Below are positions 41,953-49,229 of a DNA stretch of 49,229 nt, piece by piece (position 1 is the first letter of the stretch; each line of letters starts with the position of its first letter). The notes under the pieces are model-generated. The model did no database searches and was not told where the DNA came from. It saw nothing but the letters and a program-made list of their open reading frames with translations. The DNA comes from Lysinibacillus mangiferihumi. GTDB lineage: Bacteria > Bacillota > Bacilli > Bacillales_A > Planococcaceae. The stretch covers positions 1 through 49,229 of the forward strand of contig NZ_PYWM01000032.1 in the NCBI RefSeq assembly GCF_003049665.1. Reading direction: 5' to 3'. The translations under genes were made by a program, and so were the position numbers.

Positions 41953-42855
41953 TTGGAACATAAGGGCATATTATTAGAAAGTGGCACAAATGAGCTAGAA
42001 ATCGTTGAATTTGAAGTAGCTAACAATAAATTTGGTATTAATGTTATTAAAGTAAAAGAGATTATTCAACCTATTCCAGTAACGTTTATTCCACACGCGC
42101 ACCCGCATGTAGAGGGAATTATTCAATTAAGAGGCGAGGTATTACCGGTAGTAGATATGCTACGAGTACTAGGAATACAAAGCGCAGAACGTAATCCGCA
42201 ACAAAAATATATTGTTGCTGAGTTTAATAAACAACGAGTTGTTTTCCATGTCGATAATGTGACACAAATTCACCGTATTTCATGGGATCAAATCGAAAAG
42301 CCTTCTGATATGTATCAGGGTGGGACTTCACAAGTAATCGGTGTTATTAAGCAAAATGAGCAAATGATTTTATTGCTAGATTTTGAGAAAATCATGGTTG
42401 ATATTAACCCTGAATCGGGTATTAATGTAGAGTCCGTGAAAAAGCTTGGTAAACGTGAACGTTCTGAAAAACGCATTTTAATTGCTGAAGATTCACCATT
42501 ATTACGTAAATTATTATTTGATACGATGAAGGAAGCTGGTTATGAGAATGTAGAGTTCTTTGAAAATGGTCGTGATGCTTATGAATATTTAGAATCATTA
42601 GCGAAAAGTGGCAATAATGTTACAGAGCACATTCAATTAGTTGTAACAGATATTGAAATGCCACAAATGGATGGTCACCATCTTACACGAAAAATTAAAG
42701 AGCATCCTGATTTACAAAAGCTGCCGGTCATTATTTTCTCTAGTTTAATTACTGATGATCTTCGCCATAAAGGTGATCAAGTAGGTGCTGAGGACCAAAT
42801 TAGTAAACCTGAAATTGCCGAACTAATTTTACGTGTCGATCAACTTATTTTATAA
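41953..42855 (+). CDS. cheV: Chemotaxis coupling protein CheV
   Basis: A 300-aa fusion of a CheW domain (residues 1-155: EIVEFEVANNKFGINVIKVK, HVEGIIQLRGEVLPVVDML) and a response-regulator receiver (175-300: ILIAEDSP, phospho-acceptor Asp233 in VVTDIEMPQMDG, FSSLI, SKPE for the conserved Lys). Length and order match B. subtilis CheV (303 aa), which couples receptors to CheA and aids adaptation. TTG start at 41953 with AAGGAG 10 bases upstream. No other chemotaxis gene is in the window, as usual for cheV in Bacillales. Confidence 0.93.
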   Translation: MEHKGILLESGTNELEIVEFEVANNKFGINVIKVKEIIQPIPVTFIPHAHPHVEGIIQLRGEVLPVVDMLRVLGIQSAERNPQQKYIVAEFNKQRVVFHVDNVTQIHRISWDQIEKPSDMYQGGTSQVIGVIKQNEQMILLLDFEKIMVDINPESGINVESVKKLGKRERSEKRILIAEDSPLLRKLLFDTMKEAGYENVEFFENGRDAYEYLESLAKSGNNVTEHIQLVVTDIEMPQMDGHHLTRKIKEHPDLQKLPVIIFSSLITDDLRHKGDQVGAEDQISKPEIAELILRVDQLIL

Positions 42856-42891
42856 AGCTAGCGAAAAAGGAACTTCACAATACTAATAATT

Positions 42892-42951
42892 GGTATCCTG
42901 AAATATTAATACAAACGAAAGTCGGATACCTTTTTGGTTCCGACTTTTTTT
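42892..42951 (+). terminator. Two overlapping hairpins between cheV and ppx
   Basis: GGTATCC (42892-42898) pairs with GGATACC (42924-42930) before TTTTT; AAAGTCGG (42918-42925) pairs with CCGACTTT (42940-42947) before more T. The stems share bases 42924-42925, so both cannot form fully at once. Either alternative terminators or an attenuator. Confidence 0.65.
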
Positions 42952-43022
42952 GTATAATGAGGATGCTTTTAACACAAAATAAAAAGACCACCACCTATTG
43001 TCCTGTGAAGGAAGTGAATTAT

Positions 43023-44600
43023 TTGGATGAATTAAAAACGGCCATTATTGATATCGGCTCGAATACAATACGATTGGTACTCTATCAGTATGATAATGAA
43101 GAAGGTCTTCGAGAACTGGGAAATATAAAAACAGTTGCGCGTTTACGAACATATTTGCAACCGTCAGGAGCCATGTCCGAAGAAGGTATTCGAGTACTAA
43201 CAGAAACGTTGTTAACATTTAAAGCAATGCTTGATGATTTTGAAATTTTCGATGTGAAAGCAGCTGCAACAGCTGCAATTCGTCAAGCGACGAATAGAGA
43301 TCAGATTATTGCTTTAATGAAGGAGAAAACGGGCGTACAGATTGAGCTTTTGTCTGAAGAGGAAGAGGCGTATTTCGGTTATGTTGCTGTAGCCCATTCG
43401 ATCGGTACTCTGTCTGCTGTAACGATTGACATGGGTGGAGGAAGTACAGAAATAACGCTATTTAAAAATAAGGAACTAGTTGAATCATTTAGTTTTCCTT
43501 TTGGAACGGTGTCATTAAAGCAACGTTTCGTTAAGGGTGACATTATGAATAGTGGTGAGAAGAAAGAACTGGTTGCTTTTGTTAAGGAGCAGTTCAAATC
43601 ACTACCTTGGATTCAACAAGTGAGATTACCGATTATTGCAATTGGGGGCAGTGCGAGAAATATCGCGCAAGTTCATCAGCAACGACAGCAATATCCTATT
43701 GCGAGTGTGCATGGCTATGAAATATCTAAAGGAGATTTAAATCAGCTTAGTGCGTTTTTAGGAAATTTAAGTTTCCAAGAACTAAAACAGTTGGATGGGT
43801 TATCAACGGATCGTGCTGATATTATTGTACCCGCATTAGAAGTGTTTCGCGTACTTATGGAAATTGTAGGTAGTGAGGTCTTCCAGTTAACGAAAAAAGG
43901 TTTACGGGAAGGGCTTATCATCCATCGTATTTTACAAGAAGATGAAGATGCTTTTGACAAATATAATGTCTTTGAGGGAAACGCTAGAAGATTAGCTCGA
44001 CAATATGGACGTTCAGAGGTAGAAGTTGATTATTTAATGCTTTTAGCAGATCAACTTTATCGTGAATGTTGCCATTTGAATTATTTACAATTTGATGAAA
44101 ATGATTTGCAGTTGTTAAGAAAGGCCGCAAAGATTTTTAATATCGGGGAATATATTGAGTTAAGCTCCGCAAGTCAACATACGTTTTACTTAATTGCCAA
44201 TCAATCAATTGATGGCTTGAATCATAAAGAGCGTCTAAAATTAGCACTTTTAGCTTCTTATAAAAATAAAGATTATTTTGAACGATTTGCAGCACCTTTT
44301 ATCGAATGGATGAGTCGTGAAGAGTATCGTAAAATACGCGATTTTGGCGCGTTGTTAAAATTTATTTATGCGTTAAATGTATCCAAGAGAAATATTGTAC
44401 AAGCGATTGAAATGCAACCTCTAGACAATTTTGTCCAGCTTAACGTATACGTTAAAAAAAATGCTGCTGCTGAAAAATATCAAGCAAATCGGCATAAGAA
44501 AAATCTAGAACGTGCTCTAAAAATACCAATTAAAGTAAACTTCATTGAAGAAGGGTGGAACCAAGATGACAACAGAAGTAACGAACAATCGATTACATGA
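43023..44600 (+). CDS. ppx: Exopolyphosphatase (Ppx/GppA family)
   Basis: A 525-aa enzyme hydrolysing terminal phosphate from polyphosphate and possibly pppGpp. ASKHA motifs: AIIDIGSNTIRLVL, AATAAIRQATN, the phosphate loop TIDMGGGSTEITLF and AIGGSARNIA, then a C-terminal HD-like helical domain (about 310-500). TTG 43023 is chosen since AGGAAG lies 8 bases upstream and the family begins near DELKTAIIDIGS; ATG 42957 would add 22 unrelated residues inside the terminator region. It overlaps ppk by 35 bases, so the two are translationally coupled. Confidence 0.93.
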   Translation: MDELKTAIIDIGSNTIRLVLYQYDNEEGLRELGNIKTVARLRTYLQPSGAMSEEGIRVLTETLLTFKAMLDDFEIFDVKAAATAAIRQATNRDQIIALMKEKTGVQIELLSEEEEAYFGYVAVAHSIGTLSAVTIDMGGGSTEITLFKNKELVESFSFPFGTVSLKQRFVKGDIMNSGEKKELVAFVKEQFKSLPWIQQVRLPIIAIGGSARNIAQVHQQRQQYPIASVHGYEISKGDLNQLSAFLGNLSFQELKQLDGLSTDRADIIVPALEVFRVLMEIVGSEVFQLTKKGLREGLIIHRILQEDEDAFDKYNVFEGNARRLARQYGRSEVEVDYLMLLADQLYRECCHLNYLQFDENDLQLLRKAAKIFNIGEYIELSSASQHTFYLIANQSIDGLNHKERLKLALLASYKNKDYFERFAAPFIEWMSREEYRKIRDFGALLKFIYALNVSKRNIVQAIEMQPLDNFVQLNVYVKKNAAAEKYQANRHKKNLERALKIPIKVNFIEEGWNQDDNRSNEQSIT

Positions 44601-46722
44601 AGAAGAATTTTCAGAACCACATAGCCGTATACTAGAAGAAATAGCAAAACCTCAATATTATAATAACCGCGAACTAAGCTGGTTAGCGTTTAATGAACGT
44701 GTATTAGAAGAAGCAGAGGATATCAATAATCCTCTGCTAGAACGCCTGAAGTTTTTAGCGATTTTTAGCTCCAATTTAGATGAATTTTTCATGGTGCGTG
44801 TGGCAGGACTTCAGGACCAAGTGCGTGCAGGGTTCCATAAGGCTGAGAATAAGTCTGGCTTAACACCAAAAGAGCAATTAGCGAAAATTGCTGAACGTAC
44901 GCAAGCTTTAGTGCGCAGACAAACAGAAGTATATCGTCACTTAATCTACGATTTACTACCACAGCACAATGTACATATTGCAGACATGAAAGATTTAAAT
45001 AGTACGCAAAAGGCGTTTATCAATGAAATGTTTGCTGAAACCATTTTCCCAGTTTTAACACCTGTAGCAGTAGATGCTTATCGACCATTTCCAACCTTGC
45101 TTGGTAAAACATTAAATATACTTGTTCTATTGGAACAAGATGAGACAGATTTAGAAAGCCGTGAAAAGGTTGCAATAGTGCAAGTACCATCTGTTTTGGA
45201 TCGCTATATTAAAGTGCCTTCTGCTGAGGGCGAGACAGTGATTGTTCTACTTGAAGATGTTATTGTCGCTCATATCGAAAAGCTTTTCTATGGCTACAGT
45301 GTGAAATCGGCACAGGCTTTCCGTCTAACACGTAATGCAGATTTAACGATTCATGAGGAAGGTGCCCGTGATTTACTGGTAGAAATTGAAAAAGAGCTTA
45401 AAAAACGTAAATGGGGTGTCGGCAGTCGTCTAGAAGTACGTGTAGGGGAAATGAATGATGAGGTACTTGCATACTTACTAGAAGAATTTGAAATTGAGGA
45501 GACAGATGTTTTTCATATCGACGGTCCGCTCGATTTAACATTTATGTTCTCATTTGTAAAAGGAATAGCTGTGGGACGAGAGCATTTAGAGTATGAAAGC
45601 TTTATTCCACAGCCACCTTTAGATTTACAGTCAGATGAAAATATTTTTGAGAAAGCATTGCAACAGGACATTTTTTTCCATCATCCATATGAGTCATTTG
45701 CACCGATAGTGGACTTTATTTCAGAGGCTGCTGTTAATCCGAATGTACTTGCAATCAAGCAAACATTATATCGAGTTAGTGGGAATTCTCCAATTATACA
45801 AGCATTAAAACTCGCAGCTGAAAACGGTAAACAAGTGACTGTTTTAGTAGAGTTAAAAGCGCGTTTTGATGAAGAAAATAATGTGCATTGGGCAAAGCAA
45901 CTAGAGCAAGCTGGCTGTCTTGTTATTTATGGTATGAATAATTTAAAAACGCATTCCAAAATAACATTAGTTGTAAGTCGTCGTAATGGCAAGATTGAAC
46001 GTTTTGTTCATCTTGGAACAGGAAATTATAATGATGCAACTGCAAAAATTTATACAGATATGGGTATCATAACATCAGACAAGGAATTTGGGATTGATGC
46101 CACAAACTTTTTTAATTACTTAAGCGGCTACACGGAAAAACCTACATTCAATCATTTAGTCGTCGCACCATTTGATATTCGCGATGAATTTATCCGTTTA
46201 ATGGATGAGGAAATAAGCTGTCATAAGAAATACGGAAATGGATTTATTCGTGCCAAAATGAATTCATTGACGGATAAGGATTTAATGATGAAGCTTTACG
46301 AAGCATCTATTGCTGGTGTAAAAGTCGAGCTTATTATTCGGGGAATTTGTTGCATACGCCCAGGTATTCCAGGCATTAGCGAAAATATAACAGTTACAAG
46401 TATTGTTGGCAGATTCCTTGAACATTCACGCATCTATTGGTTCCATCATAATGGTGAGAATAAGGTTTACTTATCCTCTGCAGATATGATGACCCGTAAT
46501 ATGATTAAACGCGTTGAAATTCTTTTCCCTGTCTATTCAATTGAAGCAAAAGCTCGTATTATGGATATTATGAACAAACAACTTGAGGATACAGCAAAGG
46601 CTCGTATCCAAGATTCCAATGGGAAATATCATTACAAAGAATTTGATCGCAGCGAAGACCCTATTAATAGTCAGGAAATTTTCTTAAAGGATGCTCTAAA
46701 GCCTACGCTAGATGAGGAATAA
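44566..46722 (+). CDS. ppk: Polyphosphate kinase 1
   Basis: A 718-aa PPK1 making polyphosphate from ATP reversibly. N-terminal domain NNRELSWLAFNERVLEEAED and FFMVRVAGLQDQV; PLD-like catalytic C-terminal domains with LKTHSKITLVV (His463, probable phosphorylated His) and a second conserved His620 (FLEHSRIYWF), plus IRGICCIRPG. The ATG at 44566 lies inside ppx, with AAGGGTGG 7 bases upstream. ppx-ppk pairing lets synthesis and breakdown of polyphosphate be set together. A GGDEF/EAL gene follows 53 bases downstream and may share the transcript. Confidence 0.95.
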   Translation: MTTEVTNNRLHEEEFSEPHSRILEEIAKPQYYNNRELSWLAFNERVLEEAEDINNPLLERLKFLAIFSSNLDEFFMVRVAGLQDQVRAGFHKAENKSGLTPKEQLAKIAERTQALVRRQTEVYRHLIYDLLPQHNVHIADMKDLNSTQKAFINEMFAETIFPVLTPVAVDAYRPFPTLLGKTLNILVLLEQDETDLESREKVAIVQVPSVLDRYIKVPSAEGETVIVLLEDVIVAHIEKLFYGYSVKSAQAFRLTRNADLTIHEEGARDLLVEIEKELKKRKWGVGSRLEVRVGEMNDEVLAYLLEEFEIEETDVFHIDGPLDLTFMFSFVKGIAVGREHLEYESFIPQPPLDLQSDENIFEKALQQDIFFHHPYESFAPIVDFISEAAVNPNVLAIKQTLYRVSGNSPIIQALKLAAENGKQVTVLVELKARFDEENNVHWAKQLEQAGCLVIYGMNNLKTHSKITLVVSRRNGKIERFVHLGTGNYNDATAKIYTDMGIITSDKEFGIDATNFFNYLSGYTEKPTFNHLVVAPFDIRDEFIRLMDEEISCHKKYGNGFIRAKMNSLTDKDLMMKLYEASIAGVKVELIIRGICCIRPGIPGISENITVTSIVGRFLEHSRIYWFHHNGENKVYLSSADMMTRNMIKRVEILFPVYSIEAKARIMDIMNKQLEDTAKARIQDSNGKYHYKEFDRSEDPINSQEIFLKDALKPTLDEE

Positions 46723-46775
46723 ATAATAAGCGTCTTAGACGACTAGAGTAAACACGCTACCTAGAGAGGGATATA

Positions 46776-48788
46776 ATGAAAAAATATAGAAAGAATGTAG
46801 CGCAATTCACAAACTATCGACAGTTGGCACTGCTTAATCCGTTCGATGCAGTAGTATGCTTGAAACAAGCTGATGATGGGGATTTTGAAATCGTTTATTA
46901 TAACGACAAACTACCATTAGCTATAGCGTTGCAGGATGAGAAAGCAACGACAGCAAAGCAATTTTTTAACAAGCAATGTTGGCAGCAATTATGGAAGATG
47001 ATCCAACAGGAATTTAACATTGCTCGTAAGATTGCGCTTTATTCAGAGACTGAGCAAATGCAAAAATCGTTTGCCGTAAGTGTACAGCAAATAGAGCCAT
47101 CTATAATAGCTGTTATTTTACGTGAGGAACAGCGTGATACGAAGTCATATTTGCAATTTGTTGAACAACATGTATGTCCAATAGTAACGACTGATTTACA
47201 AGGTCGTATTGTTCATCAAAATGTTACCGCTACGTCTTTATTGTCGAGAGAACATCACAGCCTTATAGGACTTGATATTTTTTCATTATTAGAGTGTAAC
47301 TATGTAAACGAAGTCCAATTATTATTTGCTAAAACGATTGAAGGCGCTACATTGGATATGCCAAAATGTTTATTTAAGGGTAACCTACTAAGTAATGAAC
47401 CATTTTATTTGCGTACACATCCAACATATTTTAATGGTGAAATAATTGGGGTACATTTTTTCGTTAGAGACGCGAACTTATTTAAGAGTTATCATGATTC
47501 CTTTTACTATTTAGCCTTAACGGATGAATTGACTGGTATTTGGAATCGAAAAGCGATAAAAGAGCATTGGCTACAACATTTGAATGATAAGCAAAGTGAA
47601 CATCAACAAGCAACCATTCTTTTAGTTGATATTGACCGTTTTAAAAAATTTAATGAGTCTCTTGGTGAAAGTAAGGGTGACGAACTTTTGCGAATGTTTT
47701 GTCATAGGCTTCGTGAATTTTGTTACGCGCAATGCTCGCTCTATCGCTATAATAGTGATGAATTTATTTTTATTTTAAAAGATGCCACTATAGACAAAAT
47801 AGAGCAATTGGCGAATGCCATTTTAGATTCGTTAAAACAGCCATTTATGATTGATGATCAGGAGTATTTTATTAGTGTTTCCATTGGTATTTCTTTAAGC
47901 CCAGCAGATGGTAAGGATTTGGAGACTCTCGTACGAAAGGCCGATCAAGCTTTATTCTCTGCTAAAGAGCACGGACGTTCACATTACCGCTATTATCGTG
48001 AAGATATGACAAATGTTTTTCCAAACGAGGCATTGATGGAGGCACATTTAAGACGGGCCATTGAATTTAATGAACTAAGTATTCATCTACAACCACAGAT
48101 GAATTTAGACGATAATAGCATTAATAGCTTTGAGGCGTTATTACGATGGAATAATCGTAAATTTGGCTTTGTATCCCCGGCGCAGTTTATACCGATTGCT
48201 GAAGCAACAGGCTTAATTGTAGAAATTGGTGATTGGATTATTAATGAAGTTTGTCGCTATCAAAAGGAATGGCGTGCCAAGGGCTATCGTCCAGTCAGAA
48301 TCGCCATCAATATATCGCCCAAACAATTTAGAAAAGAAAACTTTGCTCGTAAAATTAAAGCAACCTTGAAAAAATATAATGTAGCGCCACATTTAATTGA
48401 AGTGGAAATTACCGAAAGCTCCATGACGAATGTGCATGAAACATTTTCAATCTTAACTGAGTTAAAGCAGCTAGGCGTTTATGTGTCGGTGGATGATTTT
48501 GGTACGGGCTATTCTTCACTTAGCTATTTGAAACGTTATCCAATCGATATCATTAAAATTGACCAATCGTTTATTGCGGATATCGAAAAGGATGATAAAA
48601 ATGAGGCAATTATTAAAGCCATCATTTCGATGTCTCATAATTTAGGGCTTGAAGTAATTGCAGAAGGAATAGAAGAGCCATCACAAGTAGCGTTTTTAAA
48701 GCGTCATCATTGTCAAAAAGGACAAGGATACTTATATAATAAACCATTACCTGTTGAAACGATTGTGGCCCAATATTTTGTAGGATAA
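46776..48788 (+). CDS. PAS-GGDEF-EAL protein, probable c-di-GMP phosphodiesterase with degenerate GGDEF
   Basis: A 670-aa soluble protein: N-terminal region (1-115), PAS domain (about 120-240), GGDEF-fold (about 245-405), EAL domain (about 425-665). The GGDEF signature reads NSDEF (326-330), so cyclase activity is doubtful. The EAL domain is intact: Glu453 in FEALLRW, NISPKQF, EITESS, DDFGTGYSSL, IKIDQSF, EGIEE and QGYLYNKPLP, so c-di-GMP hydrolysis is expected. The ATG at 46776 has GAGAGGG upstream. Placement right after ppx-ppk suggests a link between c-di-GMP and polyphosphate control, which is inference. Confidence 0.92.
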   Translation: MKKYRKNVAQFTNYRQLALLNPFDAVVCLKQADDGDFEIVYYNDKLPLAIALQDEKATTAKQFFNKQCWQQLWKMIQQEFNIARKIALYSETEQMQKSFAVSVQQIEPSIIAVILREEQRDTKSYLQFVEQHVCPIVTTDLQGRIVHQNVTATSLLSREHHSLIGLDIFSLLECNYVNEVQLLFAKTIEGATLDMPKCLFKGNLLSNEPFYLRTHPTYFNGEIIGVHFFVRDANLFKSYHDSFYYLALTDELTGIWNRKAIKEHWLQHLNDKQSEHQQATILLVDIDRFKKFNESLGESKGDELLRMFCHRLREFCYAQCSLYRYNSDEFIFILKDATIDKIEQLANAILDSLKQPFMIDDQEYFISVSIGISLSPADGKDLETLVRKADQALFSAKEHGRSHYRYYREDMTNVFPNEALMEAHLRRAIEFNELSIHLQPQMNLDDNSINSFEALLRWNNRKFGFVSPAQFIPIAEATGLIVEIGDWIINEVCRYQKEWRAKGYRPVRIAINISPKQFRKENFARKIKATLKKYNVAPHLIEVEITESSMTNVHETFSILTELKQLGVYVSVDDFGTGYSSLSYLKRYPIDIIKIDQSFIADIEKDDKNEAIIKAIISMSHNLGLEVIAEGIEEPSQVAFLKRHHCQKGQGYLYNKPLPVETIVAQYFVG

Positions 48789-48843
48789 TAAAGCAAGTTA
48801 TCGCGAGGCGGAGCGTTTATCTGCATGGTAGAAATACTTGAGC

Positions 48844-48868
48844 GGAGTGGAGTGGAGTGGAGTGGAGT
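48844..48868. repeat. GGAGT pentanucleotide run
   Basis: Five perfect tandem GGAGT copies, directly before array B. A short simple repeat that may be prone to slippage. Confidence 0.95.
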
Positions 48869-48871
48869 GGA

Positions 48872-49229
48872 TATCCGCGAAACGAAGTGAAATACCCGCG
48901 GAACAAGGTGAAATACCCGCGAAGCAGAGCGAAATACCCGCGGAACAAGGTGAAATACCCGCGAAACAAAGTGATACCCGCGGAGCAGAGCGAAATACCC
49001 GCGGAGCAAGGCGAAATACCCGCGAAACGAAGTGAAATACCCGCGGAACAAGGGGAAATACCCGCGAAGCAGAGCGAAATACCCGCGGAGCAAGGCGAAA
49101 TACCCGCGGAACAAGGTAAAATACCCGCGGAGCAGAGCGAAATACCCGCGAAGCAGAGCGAAATACCCGCGGAGCAGAGTGAAATACCCGCGGAGCAAGG
49201 TGAAATACCCGCGGAGCAGATCGAAATAT
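48872..49229. repeat. 21-bp periodic tandem array B (continues past window edge)
   Basis: Sixteen ACCCGCG cores (complement CGCGGGT, the same core as array A) from 48894 on, 21 bp apart, except one 19-bp unit near 48970 that lacks two bases. A 17th, degenerate unit (TATCCGCG) starts the array. The 14-bp spacers are purine-rich variants of RARCARRGYGAAAT (for example AAGCAGAGCGAAAT). The array runs to the edge, so its true length is unknown. Confidence 0.95.

Noticed and set aside
48713..49198. A 161-codon reverse-strand ORF made of LLRGYFA-like heptads
   Set aside because: It is the 21-bp array read in frame (21 is divisible by 3). It changes frame at the 19-bp unit, overlaps the end of the EAL gene, and has no ribosome binding site.
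48872..49229. CRISPR array
   Set aside because: The period is 21 bp, the spacers are 14 bp and nearly identical, and there are no cas genes in the window.

Overview
The window looks like a chromosomal segment of a low-GC, endospore-forming Firmicute of the Bacillaceae/Planococcaceae, most plausibly Lysinibacillus or a close relative. That assignment is inference. It rests on AT-rich sequence with strong AGGAGG-type ribosome binding sites and frequent TTG/GTG starts, on Bacillales-restricted families (DUF3231, DUF2187, Spo0E-like, DUF4030 with an ECF sigma factor, CatR/YodB-like HxlR), on a KatE-type large catalase, and on two orphan PAS histidine kinases of the sporulation-kinase type. No rRNA or tRNA gene was seen.

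Layout. 1-520 is the 5' part of an IS605-type tnpB running off the left edge. 0.8-15.4 kb is ordinary core: a DUF4242/acyl-CoA dehydrogenase pair, catalase, a secreted polysaccharide deacetylase, dihydrolipoyl dehydrogenase, an FMN reductase, aldehyde dehydrogenase, an orphan membrane kinase, murE and prfC. 15.5-22.7 kb holds an RND exporter with a downstream SDR gene, a yybP-ykoY (Mn2+) riboswitch controlling a TerC-family gene, and a Ktr potassium channel subunit. 22.7-31 kb is an accessory zone: small orphan genes, two group II intron relics of different types, truncated ORFs, a frameshifted gene, a zinc-ribbon gene pair, an ECF sigma/DUF4030 pair, and a stray copy of the last codons of the Ktr gene. 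31.5-41.9 kb returns to core: radical SAM protein, soluble PAS kinase, MarR, lipoprotein, CPBP protein, Spo0E-like phosphatase, 3-hydroxyisobutyrate dehydrogenase-type enzyme, a divergent DoxX/HxlR module and an MFS transporter. 41.9-48.8 kb carries cheV, the overlapping ppx-ppk polyphosphate pair and a GGDEF/EAL protein.

Functional links. Redox and electrophile stress recurs (catalase, FMN reductase, aldehyde dehydrogenase, CatR-like regulator with DoxX, MarR). Phosphorelay control of sporulation is suggested by two orphan kinases and a Spo0E-like phosphatase. ppx and ppk set polyphosphate, and the following gene probably degrades c-di-GMP.

The most distinctive non-genic signal is a set of three intergenic arrays (5996-6121, 39326-39451, 48872 to the right edge). 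They have an exact 21-bp period, and TCGC-containing cores recur at every step. Two arrays have exactly six units in an alternating 42-bp pattern. A second dispersed signal is a near-identical terminator palindrome present four times, each time at a gene 3' end.
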